Assembly: GCA_903813345.2 (NCBI GenBank)
Contig: CAIIXF020000007.1
Span: 10,485,730-10,545,729 of the forward strand
DNA: 60,000 bases
Source of the DNA: Owenia fusiformis
Lineage: Eukaryota; Annelida; Polychaeta; Sabellida; Oweniidae
Reading direction: 5' to 3'
In this document: piece by piece, positions 13,601 to 32,940 of the stretch
How the letters are laid out: each line of letters opens with the position of its first letter
Numbering within the stretch: the first letter of the stretch is position 1
The notes under the pieces: generated by a model
What the model was told of the DNA's origin: nothing
Databases searched by the model: none
What the model saw: the letters and a program-made list of their open reading frames with translations, nothing else
Translations under genes and position numbers: made by a program

Positions 13601-14480
13601 AATGCCTTTGGTACCTCAAAGTTCCACTTGGGAGATGTTCCATTATACATTACAGGTTTTACTCTAAAAGTACATTACAGGATGACCCTGATATATATTT
13701 GCAATGGCCGTGTGCTTGCCAAAAGATGAATATAATTGAACAAGTCTACCTAACACCTCCAATGAATGTATGTAATCACATGTATTTTATATTCAAGCAA
13801 CCCAGCTAATATACCAGTATACACAGTCCTACATTATGTTTGATATCAAACAAAGATTCCTAAATTAAGTTTTAATCCTGAAAAGGGGTATTCTTTCACC
13901 TTGCTGTAGCAGTTAATAGCACGTTTATACTCTGCTTTATGTACAAAATGATCTCCTTCATCTCTTAATACATCAAAAGATCCTGGATCTTCTGGTTTAC
14001 TTGCAGCATATGAAGCCTCGCTTCCTCTCCGGCCACCTTTTCTACCCGGCATTTTATATAAACTTGAGATATTCCAAAAATCAAATGCAAACTTTAACAG
14101 CCCTATACCATATATACAGATATCAATATTAACATCACACTCATAAAATCTCTGTTGCTATACGATATTTTATCGCTATTGTGCGATTTGTTTATTTTTG
14201 AACATTTTTTGCCAACTTCAATAGAATGATTGTATGCTGTTACTGTGTGTCTATAGCCTTAAAAGGACATGTCAAATATCAACATGGGTAATTCAATCGT
14301 CAAAATACAAATAAAAAAGTTGACTAGACTATTGTGACAAATGGTGAATGGGGAATGTTGACTCACTGTTGTATAGCTCTCAATAGCTTTTTTGAACTCT
14401 TTTTGCTTAAAAAGTATGTCCCCCTCTGCTCTGTATGTTTCGTACGACACACTGTGGCCTGCATTGCTACCTCGATCCAT
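7687..14480 (-). CDS. ODAD4: outer dynein arm docking complex subunit 4 (TTC25), N-terminal half
   Basis: A tetratricopeptide axonemal protein that docks outer dynein arms in motile cilia. Coding exons, in transcript order: 14480-14367 (exon 1a), 13430-13299, 12742-12589, 11933-11872, 8729-8555 and 7913-7716. All phases close. Recognisable family segments include the first TPR (YRAEGDILFKQKEFKKAIES), then ALELKPDDKNC, AFVFYQRGHNQRPELQGFRL, QLLGDLYADREYLEKLL and LDTRTDFWRQQKP. These align in order with vertebrate ODAD4 up to about residue 290 of roughly 670. Exon six ends at a good GTGAGT donor, but no C-terminal TPR exons were found downstream. Reading through that donor gives a stop at 7687 and a 287-residue product. 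An alternative first exon lies at 13900-14052. The missing half may lie beyond an ACE-containing intron, outside the window, or be truly lost. Confidence 0.9.
10762..11080. repeat. minisatellite, about 44-45 bp unit, about seven copies
   Basis: Alternating half-units GTTCAGAAAGGGGCTTGTTG and GTTAGAAAGGGACTTGTAGA (each 21-23 bp) make a higher-order 44-45 bp repeat. It lies in the large ODAD4 intron 8730-11871. Copies differ mainly by a C insertion and GGGG/GGGA exchange. Confidence 0.95.
11332..11522. mobile_element. mariner-related MITE
   Basis: Ends GAGGTTGTCTCAAAAGTTT and inverted AAACTTATGAGACAACCC. They resemble the termini of the mariner copy at 40361-41429 (CGAGGGTTGTCCCATAAGT). The element is about 190 bp with no transposase sequence. 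It lies in an ODAD4 intron. Confidence 0.65.
13900..14052 (-). CDS. ODAD4: alternative first coding exon (1b) of ODAD4
   Basis: A 51-codon exon with its own ATG, ending in a GTGAAA donor at the same phase (0) and the same homologous position as exon 1a. It encodes a basic leader (MPGRKGGRRGSEASYAASKP) followed by a second version of the first TPR half (DEGDHFVHKAEYKRAINCYS). It can splice directly to ALELKPDDKNC at 13430. No acceptor with a pyrimidine tract is visible upstream, so it is probably a true alternative first exon with its own promoter, not an internal exon. Its similarity to exon 1a suggests exon duplication. Confidence 0.75.
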
Positions 14481-14768
14481 CGTTTAATATCTAATTTAAT
14501 CCTATTTTCTGTAAGATAAATATTATATTGTGCAGGTGCCCGAATATGAAAACAAATATGGCGATCGCTAGGCAACAAATTGATCCGAAATTTAAACCGA
14601 TTTTATGGCATTGTAAAGACATTTAAGTAGAGATAAGTTATCGTAACCCATTAAACTATATTATATTCGAATTGTGAAGGGGATAAATAAAGGATAAAGA
14701 ATAATAGAATGGATACGATGTGGTAAATGCTGGCTCTGTATGCGTCCTCGTTTTCGAATTGTTTACAA
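14481..14768. promoter_or_regulatory. bidirectional promoter with X-box-like motif
   Basis: ODAD4 exon 1a (-) and the 119-residue gene (+) start 288 bp apart and diverge. At 14564-14576 the minus strand reads GTTGCCTAGCGAT, close to the RFX X-box consensus GTNRCC(N)RGYAAC with two mismatches in the second half-site. It lies 84 bp upstream of the ODAD4 ATG, the usual position for X-boxes of ciliary genes. No TATA box is evident. Known: RFX factors drive motile-cilia genes. Inferred: control of both genes. Confidence 0.55.
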
Positions 14769-17700
14769 ATGGCGGACAAGACAAATTTTGAAAATTTAGA
14801 AATTTCAGACGATAAATCAGCAGCAGATGACCCAAAGAAACCTCTTGCGGATTTTATAAAAGAACATTATGATAAGCAAAAGGTAATACTCACATGTGGT
14901 TACATTTTAGAGTTCCGGTTGCTCGATATATTTGCTGTAAATGGGCTTATTAGCCACTTGCAAATTAATTTGAGCATGGATTAAGGAATTGATCAGGATG
15001 AAGGAAATCAGAAATGTAGAATTTCTGTGTCACTCGACATTTTGAGAATTTGTAGTCATATCTGCACTTCACAAATCAAAGTCAACCTCTGTAGCAATTT
15101 GACACCACCTTCTAATTTACCTCACTGACCTCTAGTCTATTGTTTCTCGAAACATACATGTATTTTCCATAGGCAATTATTATTACATCTTTATTTCCCA
15201 TTATTCATGGAGCATTTTACAACGTAATTACAGGTTAATAAAGTGTATAAAAAAACTTTCAAACGAAGGTTGTTTTTGTTTTTTTAAAAGTGGTAGTTAT
15301 TTACATCATTTATACATTTATGTTGAGCAGAAAGCTCTAACACCTTACATTATTATCGCTTTAATCTGGAAACGCTGGAACCAATGAGATTCCGTTTATA
15401 AAAATCAATTTGTGTATTTGTGGCAAAATTTTACTTAATGCTGCTATTTTGTCGCTTGTATCTTCATCAGCGTCGCGGGGGTCACATACTAAGTCGTGCA
15501 TGGTCATACCTTTGCAGACAGCATCACAGCAGCATTGAAAGAGTAAATGATTTACTGTATCTATAAATAAATTTCCGCATTTTTCACATAAATGATTGGT
15601 TTCTTTGTCTTCAGGAAGTGCTACTAGTTTCGCTAGTGTGTAGCAGTATTCTAATAGATGCGGATGTTTTTGACCAGTAGTCCATATGATATTGTTAGAT
15701 AATTCGACTTTGGTCAACCTTAGTGTGCTGATGCTAGCTTCAACTTGTATTTGAACGTTATTTTTACAAATTAATTTCCATAGTTTTGTTGGGGGAAAGT
15801 ACCTGTCATCTAAAAATCTTTCTAAGTATTCATTTAGACTGTACTTCTGAAGTATGTTTTGGATGTCTGGTATAAAACCTTTTTGTTTATGGGAAGCATT
15901 TTCTGTTCTGCATAGATGTGCACGAAATAAGAAAATGTTCTTTGTAACAGTGTTGCCCATGTTGCAAATTCGCCCAAGTAAAGATAATTTTTTTAATTCA
16001 ATAATTTGAAGAATGTCTTTACAGTTTAAAAGTCCAAGCACAATATCAGTCTTCGTGCATCTGTATAGGCCTTGCAAGCGCTTGAGGATAAATCGGTAGG
16101 CCCGTTGTAATATTAGGCACTGGGAGGTTGTTAATTCATTCCACAGTTCACAACCATGTAAGGCGGAAGGGATGCAAATAGTGTTAATGAGCTTCAAGCC
16201 AGTTAGAGGATTTAGACCTTTCGGGTGAACGCCAACTCCAACAAGCGAAGCGAAAGTTGTTTTCAAGGATGAAGCAGCTTTGTCTATGGCCTTGTTCAGA
16301 CTGAGATTTGAATCATATATGTTTCCAAGATGTTTGAGTGAGGATACTTCAATATTATTTCTCCATCAGATGACATCCATTTATGTTTTTGTATCAATAG
16401 GGAATTCTGGTGTTTAGATTCACCGAACGTGATGACGTTGGATTTTTGCAGGTTAAAGACAAAACGCCATTTCTTAGAGTAGATTATGGCAGTTTGAATC
16501 AACGTATCAAGGCTAAGCTTAGATTCAATTTTTAAATAAAGATGGCATGGTAATTGATCTGTGTTTATCTATGTTTCTCTTTACTGGATTCTGTTGGTGA
16601 TGCCATCTTTTATTATGTCGGACCAGAACCTATGATATTTTCTCAAAATCAGAAAATAGAGTGATGAGCAGGAACATTTTGAAGGGAATTTCAGTCACAA
16701 AATAACGAGTGACAACTTACATTTTCCTCTGAGTATAATCATAATCATAGGCCAAGGGTAAAGTAATAGTAAGCTGTATATAGAAGAGACAGGTGAACAA
16801 GTCTGACTTAGACCACTTGTTAAGATGGAGATTTCAACAATATTTAGTGTATTCTTTTCAAAAAGCAATGGGGAGTTGATAGAAAATTGATAGTTTGTAG
16901 CTCTTACCTAAGATTGAAACTCAGTCAGATGATATAGAGTGAATAATGCTGTCTTAAAGAGAGAATTTCTGAAAACCTGCAATTGCTTGGCAAGTTCATT
17001 TGTAAACAAGTGATCTGATTGGTCACTGCTGACCTCCCTGACCTCCACCAGTGACAATTTCTGTATTAACCAACCAAATCAGTTTCAGCTTGCCAGGCAA
17101 TTGCAGATATCCATAGTTGTTGTTTTATATGCAGTATTATATGCAATTTTTAGATATAGATTTGAAAAAAACAATGATATAAGTTTGAAAAACACTTTGA
17201 AGAAGATTTTGGAGAGATTTGGGAATACAATTTGATACCAGTAAGGAGAACTAGTGCCAAGACTAAAAAATTTTGAAAATTTTTCAATCTTACTTGTGGA
17301 CCTGTCTCTTCTATATACAGCTTACTAATACTTTTCCCTTGGCCTATGATCATAATGATAATGAAAGCTGATTAGACTCTAAGTTAGAGTTAGATGTAAG
17401 ATAAGGTGTAGATATGAATTACAGGTACATGTATGCATAGGAATTCATGTGGAATTGATGATAAGTCCAGTGACTATAGTTTTGACAGACTAGATACATA
17501 TGTAACTCTAAGCTTAAAATACTTCAATCTAGGCCTATACTAGACTAACTATCATGGAAATAACTTTAGCCACATACCTTCAAATTACCTCCCTGTATCA
17601 GATGTTTGGATATCTATGAAAATTAGGTAATCATCTAAAAATGCAGGTTATCATCTCAAAGCATGCACATGCATGGTGTTTCTTGATTGTACTGAACATG

Positions 17701-19924
17701 CAAATTATGAACAGTCTTTTTGATATTATTTTAGGCCGAGGGGAAGATAGCTCCAAGTGATGATATCAGCGATGAGCGTGCCAACAATTTTTTCAATAGA
17801 GCCATACAAGAAAGTCAAAGGTCAGTTTTACATACATGTAATGAATCATACATGTATGAATCTTTATATCCTTATTTAGATCTTGAGATCCTTGTATTCA
17901 CATTTATTATATTCAGGGTTACTCAGGTAGAGCAGGTATTATATTGATGAATAAATACCACGGGCTAGGCACAAACTTTTTCTGTACCCCAAACCACCAA
18001 AGGGAATGAGGGGTTCAAAAGCTTTTGTGCCTAAAGCCCTAAAATATCTATGACTCAATATAATACTTGATCCGAGGTCTATACTACGATTCACGCATGA
18101 AAACTCACCAAAATCCGGCAAAATTGCCTCTTCCTTTCCTACTTTTGGTGCACTGAGTGAAGTACAGACCAGGTATTGCATTTACGAATAAATGCCTGGT
18201 AAAATATTGACTAATAAAAGATATTATGAAATGTGATTTTCATGCTCTGGAGAATGTACTAGACTGCTAGAAATCAGATGTTCATCATGAAGTTATAAAT
18301 TGTAACCAAAACATTACTACAGGGTGTCCCAGAACTCATGAGAATTTTTTGAGGGAGATATAAGGCATGAGTGATTTTTCTTCAAATTTGGTACATTTAT
18401 TAAACACACTTTGGGGGATAACTGACATGAATTTCAGGCAGATATCTTTGATATTTTCGAATTTATTGACATTTGAATTCTACATCGCCACAAACCCCGG
18501 AGTTATCGGGAAAATACAACAGTTTATGTCACATTTTGTCAATTTTATACAAATTCTCAACTATAAAACCAAAGTTTTTTTGTATAAGCTTAGTACAGCA
18601 TTTTTCTCATATTCATGATGCACTTTGATAAAACGATATATAAACTTTGATAGAGACCCAACACATCAACAGATTGTACATTTGGTTTGCTGAAAGATCA
18701 TAATGACATGTTCCTGAGGGACTGAAAGAAATGTCCCCATTTGTTTGCCAATATGATCTTGCATATTGACAGTGCTCCAGTGAATAAGTCACTACATGCA
18801 TGTCAGTAGTGCATCCAATTTACTTTCTATTGAGACTTCACAGTATATAGTAGCTCCATATACTTGCCAGATTTTGCTCTACTAGACTTTTGATTTATTT
18901 GGGGACCTTAAACAAAGGTGAGCCTAACCATGTCACTGTTAAAACGGAGGAAGAATTGAGTCATGTTGTTTCAGAGCACCCTACAGAAATGGCTATTGGA
19001 CGACTTGGGAATGTGTATAAAGAGAAGTTCAAAAGACGACATCAACTGCAGATAATATGCTATAATAACTCTGTAGAGATATGTTAGCTGAATATGTATG
19101 ATCCTATTAACTAATGTACTGAAACGCTGAAATAATTCAATGAAAACAATGCTATTAGAGTAGAGAAGTTGTATAAGTATTATCAAAATGTGACGTAAAT
19201 TGTTGTATTTCTCTGACTACTCCAGGGTTTGTGGCGATGTAGAATTCAAATGTCAATAAATTCGGAAATATGAAAGATATGTGCCTGAAATTCATGTCAG
19301 TTATTCTTCAATGTTAGTTTATTAAGTGCACTTAATTTGAAAGAAAATCATTCATGCCTTATAGCTCCCTCAAAAAATTCTCATGAGTTCTGGGACACCC
19401 TGTACAATGAATGTCAAATTATATTTTTATTATCTAAACAGTGGGTTATCAATGAACAATTCTGAGAATTTTACATTTGAAATTAAATGAGTGAATAATA
19501 AATGCTACACACAAGTACTTGCTGTCTGTTTTTGCAATTTTATTTTCACATAATTGTTATTGGTCACCCTGTAGAGCATGAACATAAACAGTGCAGTATA
19601 CAATAAACTTAACTATTGACCAAGATCACAGTTTAAGATTTACAGTCAGCATTAGATGAATGTAGTTGATTTTCACAGTCAACCAAATGGATCTAGGTCT
19701 CTACATGTAATTACTTTCTTTGAGAAAGAAAAATATCGATATACGTTTTGTTGTTGTTTTTCAGAATGAATGAACAAACAGCAAAGTGCAATGCAAAGAC
19801 TAAAAAACTCTATGAAGAATTTGGAAAAGATGCGTTTGAATCTTGGCAAAATGAGCATGCAGCACATGTCCTCACGCCAGAGGAACAACATTTAATAAAA
19901 CAGAACAGAAATGGACAAACATAG
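14769..19924 (+). CDS. uncharacterised small charged protein, 119 residues
   Basis: Three exons, 14769-14882, 17735-17820 and 19765-19924, have consensus splice sites and matching phases (0, then AG|A). They encode a 119-residue soluble protein rich in Lys, Glu, Asp and Asn. It has no signal peptide, no membrane segment and a single cysteine. The middle and C-terminal parts (DDISDERANNFFNRAIQESQ; TKKLYEEFGKDAFESWQNEH) are likely helical. I do not recognise the family. An in-frame upstream ATG at 14727 exists, but the ATG at 14769 (ATGGCGGACAAG) is the better start. AATAAA at 20005 follows the stop. The head-to-head arrangement with ODAD4 and the X-box-like element suggest a cilium-related role, which is inference only. 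Introns hold a LINE fragment, a foldback element and a mariner relic. Confidence 0.85.
15361..16502 (-). mobile_element. 5'-truncated LINE fragment (reverse transcriptase C-terminal part)
   Basis: A 301-codon open frame at 16266-15361 encodes the region downstream of the reverse transcriptase palm, including NTICIPSALHGCELW and the C-terminal CxxC...H...C finger (CEKCGNLFIDTVNHLLFQC). A second frame at 16502-16296 encodes the preceding part (LQKSNVITFG) and is separated by a frameshift. The YADD catalytic region is absent, so the copy is dead. It is inserted antisense in intron 1 of the 119-residue gene. The type resembles jockey/CR1-like elements but differs in sequence from the LINE at 24298. 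Confidence 0.85.
16735..17370. mobile_element. foldback element with nested inner hairpin
   Basis: Arms of about 75 bp (16735-16810 and 17296-17370) are inverted copies; CTGTATATAGAAGAGACAGG recurs inverted as CCTGTCTCTTCTATATACAG. A second inverted pair lies inside (CTGCAATTGCTTGGCAAG at 16977 and CTTGCCAGGCAATTGCAG near 17088), so either one element is nested in another or the foldback is compound. There is no coding capacity. Confidence 0.8.
18320..19402. mobile_element. degenerate mariner-like transposon with long inverted ends
   Basis: Termini CAGGGTGTCCCAGAACTCAT and its inverse are flanked by TA on both sides. Inverted similarity continues for about 190 bp (18320-18515 against 19225-19402). 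The interior (near 18760-19080) reads LHIDSAPVNKS and later TFDLFGDLK, matching the second catalytic-Asp block and the downstream PPYSPDL..DFFLF block of mariner transposases, with stops and shifts. It lies in intron 2 of the 119-residue gene. Confidence 0.8.
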
Positions 19925-20004
19925 AAGCAACTTAATCTAGGAGTTTTTTATTTGAAATTAATGTTTGTATATTTATTTATTGAAAATAGAAAATGTTAAC
20001 AGTT

Positions 20005-20010
20005 AATAAA
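20005..20010 (+). terminator. polyadenylation signal of the 119-residue gene
   Basis: AATAAA 80 bp after the stop codon at 19924. The convergent carboxylesterase has its own signal at 20246-20251, so the two 3' UTRs need not overlap. Confidence 0.65.
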
Positions 20011-20245
20011 GCATTGCAGCTACTTTATATCGTAATGTTCAGATTAAAAAATGTTAAACCAACCAACTATATTAAAAAATGTTCAATAACTGCATAAGGA
20101 TACACATATTAAGTCTACTACAGGTGTATACTTTCTTTCTATACTGTGACATTAATGCTCCACTCAGGAGGTGCTGCACTTATGGAGGTGTTCCACTTTA
20201 CAGGTTTAATTGTATGTACAACTGATCACAACCTCAGTCAGATCA

Positions 20246-20251
20246 TTTATT
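20246..20251 (-). terminator. polyadenylation signal of the carboxylesterase
   Basis: AATAAA on the minus strand, 12 bp after the carboxylesterase stop. This is very close, so a further downstream site may also be used. Confidence 0.45.
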
Positions 20252-20262
20252 CCTGTACATCA

Positions 20263-29043
<8,781 letters not shown>

Positions 29044-29199
29044 TTTATATCGTAACGATGAACTTTGCAACATCGGTAGTTGTCATTCGGAAATAATAAT
29101 AATTTTGCGTCAACTTTTTGGAACTTGATTCTAAACTCAAACGGGATTCAAACTTATGTAAGTTGAATTTGATCTTCAACACTTCTCAGATTGTATGTA

Positions 29200-29347
29200 G
29201 TAATGCCTTGGTCACATTTGCTCCGATTTCCACTACGGCGCCCGGCCGATTGAGTATTTTGTTCAAAATTGAATACAATATTGAACAAAACACTCAATCG
29301 GCCGGGCGCCGGCCGATGGATCGGAGCATGTGTGACCAAGGCATTAC
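29200..29347. mobile_element. 150 bp palindromic MITE upstream of carboxylesterase
   Basis: TAATGCCTTGGTCACA at the left is inverted as TGTGACCAAGGCATTA at the right. The arms include the GC-rich block CGGCGCCCGGCCGATTGAG and close on an AT-rich loop (TTCAAAATTGAATACAATA). It starts 157 bp upstream of the carboxylesterase ATG, within its probable promoter. Confidence 0.88.
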
Positions 29348-29648
29348 TGCTATGCAAACTATGATAATGCATATGAAGTCGAAAACAATCGCTCATTGTT
29401 TGCACATAAAGTACGATAACAAAAGAACCGTAATTTCAATTACATAGTAAACACACTTTGCGTGATATTTTAGCTTGTAAATGGTTGTTTACATCAACAT
29501 CTCAATCTGTATAACTGGGTATTGATGAGTTTAAAAAGGTTAACTCATTTAAATATGAATAGTACCTGCACGGAGTATTCCATTTATATTTTAGGTGGTA
29601 TTCCAGTAAATAACTTTGCCGATAAACACATATTTTTATGTGGTTATT

Positions 29649-30353
29649 AGGAGGCCCTTCAAGGGGCCTCCTATCATTTTTGTAGTTATTCTTTATTTAT
29701 TTATTATTCTTTTTAGCATTTTTTCTCCAACTTCCAGCTAGCTTTGATTTATCCACCATTGTTTTGCCGTTTTACTACATGCCACAATCAACCTCGCTGC
29801 CAGCATATCAAACCAGGTCAAGAAAGGTCTTTTTTCAACTTGCTTCAAATTGACAAATTTTTTTTTTAAAAACTCATCTACAAGTTCTCAGGATTCCAAA
29901 TCTGACCTTACTTTTGACCTTTGGTTGACCTTCAGTGACCTCCGAAAGGTCAAAAAAGTTGATTTTTTAAATTGATTTTCTGGATTCAAATTTAGGTTTA
30001 TTCAATCAGAAAATATATACTGAGGTCTAAAAAAGTAAAATTTTCAAGGTCAAAGGTCAAGGCCATCAAACAAGATCACAAACTGTGTTTTCTAAGTTTC
30101 TCAAAGTTTGTGACTACAAATCAATATTTGCTCTCCAAATTGGAGGAAATAAAGGACCATACCATATCATACCTCAAAAAGGTCAAATTTCACATTGCTT
30201 CAAATTGACCAAACTTTTTTTAAAAATCATCTACAAGATGCCCGGAGTTCATATATGACCTTGTATTTAAGATTTGACCTTTGGCTGACCTTTAAATGTT
30301 CAAAAAAGCCTACGGGGCCTCCGTAAGATTGCTTGCAATCTTAAACCTCTAGT
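29649..30353. repeat. dispersed-repeat-like block with hairpins at both ends
   Basis: The left end is the perfect hairpin AGGAGGCCC/GGGCCTCCT (29649-29672). The right end has GGGGCCTCCGTAAGATTGCT and the hairpin TAAGATTGC/GCAATCTTA. Between them lie several TGACCTTTGG and AAGGTCAAA strings and A/T-runs, partly as internal direct repeats. I cannot assign a family. No coding frame. Confidence 0.6.
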
Positions 30354-30769
30354 TTTGAAGTACATTCAATTCTCTACATTTTTTTACCCCAAAAATATAA
30401 GGTCACCATGGACATTTTCGAGATACACATCCGAGAAAAAATATGGTTAAACAAGACTTTTCCTGATTTGATGGATTGGGGTTTCACCATTTGCATGGTA
30501 TTTCAATGGGATTTTTTAATATTTTCTGATTCAACTTTGAACTACTGGTTTTACCGATTAACATGCATTTAAATTTTTATATTTTGTTAATATGAATGCC
30601 TATTTTCAAATAAGCTAATAAGAAAATAGGTCACCATGTTTTTTTCATAATATGACATCATAATATGTTGGTTATCTTAAATTATTTCTGCATTTTTGTG
30701 TATTTATCATGTTATAACAGTAGTTCTTCCATCTTGAGTATACACTCCCCTCCATTAGTTTGGCAACCT

Positions 30770-31565
30770 AAGCTCCCCCATTGAAGTACCAAACCATTCC
30801 CAGATAGCACAAAGACGTCGGGCCAACGTCGCTATTGGTGGCCATTGGTTGGCATGGTCGCAGTTGGCAAATTGAAGTTGGGCCAACGTTGGCCCGTCGT
30901 TGGCTGCCGCTAATACCAGGGAGCCAACAATCCCAGATAGCACAACTCTGATGGGCCAACGTTGGCCCAACAATTACGTATCTGTTGGTCCAACGTTGGC
31001 TGAGATGGTTGGCTCACCGTCGCTATGGCCATTGTCCCAACGTTGGCCCACCGAAGTAAATTGTGTCAATAGTGGGCCAACAATGGGCCATCGTTGGTTC
31101 TTTGGTGGCTGCCAATGTTGGACCAACGTTGGCCCAACGTCGTTGTGCTATCTGGGTAGCACTAAAGTACTGTTGGGCCAACGTTGGGCCACCCACCTAT
31201 CTGTTCCCTCTGCAAGGCCAACGTTGGGCCAACATTGCCATTAGCACTAAAGCACTGTCGAGCCAACATTGGACCAACGTTGGGCCAACATAATTTTTTG
31301 CCAACATTGGACCAACGTTGGGCCAATATAATTTTTTGCCACTGTTGGACCAACGTTGGCCCGCTGGACAAAATGACGTTGGGTCAACCGCTCAAGCCGA
31401 CGTTGGGCCAACAGATGCGTAGTTGTTGGCCCAACGTTGGCCCACTGGCGGTGTGCTATCTGGGACCTATCGATAAATCAGTGCAAAATTGCAGTTGGCA
31501 AATTGTAGTTGGGCCAACGTTGGCCCGTCGTTGGCTGCCGCTAATACCAGGAAGCCACCTATCGA
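30770..31565. repeat. palindromic GGCCAACGTTGGCC minisatellite, block 1
   Basis: The block is built from variants of TTGGGCCAACGTTGGCCCAA, a unit that is its own reverse complement. CCCAGATAGCAC occurs at 30799 and 30932, and its inverse GTGCTATCTGGG at 31145 and 31453, giving nested units such as 30932-31156. Long open frames arise in several frames on both strands only because the repeat lacks stop codons; they are not genes. Confidence 0.92.
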
Positions 31566-31839
31566 TAAATCATTGCAAATGCTTTGCCTAAAAATAGAAG
31601 AAAAACATACCAGCAGTCATTAAAAAAAATTAAGGTAAATTTTATGTAATATTTTCTTTCAAAATTATCTGATAATGTTGTTTACCTCAAAAATATGGAT
31701 TTTCGCCTTGTAATACAGTTGAAACCACTTATAAGACTACCAAATATATTTAGTATGGAAAAACAAGCCACCATATTTTACTGATGTAAAATGGATATTA
31801 TATGTGAACACATTTACAGTAGCAGTATTGAATGCACAA

Positions 31840-32570
31840 AGACGTCGGGCCAACGTCGCTATTGGTGACCATTGGTGACCAACGTTGGCCTTGCAGAGGG
31901 AACAGATAGGTGGGTGGCCCAACGTTGGCCCAACAGTACTTTAGTGCTACCCAGATAGCACAACGACGTTGGGCCAACGTTGGTCCAACATTGGCAGCCA
32001 CCAAAGAACCAACGTTGGCCCATTGTTGGCCCACTATTGACACATTGACACAATTAACTTCGGTGGGCCAACGTTGGGCCAATGGCCATAGCGACGGTAG
32101 GCCAACCATCTCAGCCAACGTTGGACCAACAGATACGTAATTGTTTGGCCAACGTTGGCCCATCAGAATTGTGCTATCTGGGAGGTTGCAGTTGGCCAAT
32201 TGTTCATGTGGCCTGTCATTGGCTGCCCAGGGAGCCAACAATGGCTGTACAAAAAAGTAAACCGTGTCAACGGTGGGCCAACGTTGGTTCTTTGGTGGCT
32301 GCCAATGTTGGACCAACGTTGGCTGACGTGGTTGGCCCACCGTCGCTATGTCCATTGGCCCAACGTTGGCACACCGAAGGAAAATATGGTTGGCCCAACA
32401 ATGGACCAACGTTGGGCCAACCATATTTTCCTTCGGTGGGCCAACGTTGGGCCAACGTTGGGCCAATGCACATAGCGACGGTGGGCCAACCACGTCAGGC
32501 AACGTTGGACAAACAGATACGTAATTGTTGGGCCAACGTTGGCCCATCAGAGTTGTGCTATCTGGGTTGT
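31840..32570. repeat. palindromic GGCCAACGTTGGCC minisatellite, block 2
   Basis: The same unit as block 1. CCCAGATAGCAC lies at 31950, and GTGCTATCTGGG at 32171 and 32555. About 170 bp of this block (31876-32045) is the inverted copy of 31065-31240 in block 1. The start (31838-31880) is a direct copy of 30808-30850. The two blocks therefore arose by both direct and inverted duplication. Confidence 0.92.
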
Positions 32571-32940
32571 GATGATGTCATAATAGCAAAACCTATGCCA
32601 CGTAACGCCAGTACATGAAATTGCTAAAACAATGCGGTTATGGGCAATACCTTGCTAAATAGTAGATTAATCCGGTAGCCGACTGCCGAAAGCTGCATTC
32701 GCGAATACAAGCTTAGATTATAGTCAAAATTTAGAAGACCCATTCAACTTGAGAAACAGAATAGCATATTCACAATTTATGAAAAAACGTTTCATCAATA
32801 TTTGTCCCCTGTGAATGACAGCTAAATAAAAATCAAAGATAAAAGAGGAGTATGATTCTAAACATCAAGGCAAACATTCTATCACATTGAGTGGTAATTT
32901 TGACCACCAAACAATCTTAACCCGAATCAAACCTTTCTAT

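Noticed and set aside
18367-19186. Short frames between the long inverted ends at 18320-19402
   Set aside because: They belong to the decayed mariner relic; the transposase blocks are in broken frames.
29118-29447. Open frames on both strands upstream of the carboxylesterase
   Set aside because: They are the two faces of the palindromic MITE at 29200-29347.
30755-32618. Many overlapping open frames of 60-249 codons on both strands
   Set aside because: They translate the GGCCAACGTTGG minisatellite (repeating WANVGPTL-like peptides) in several frames and have no gene signals.
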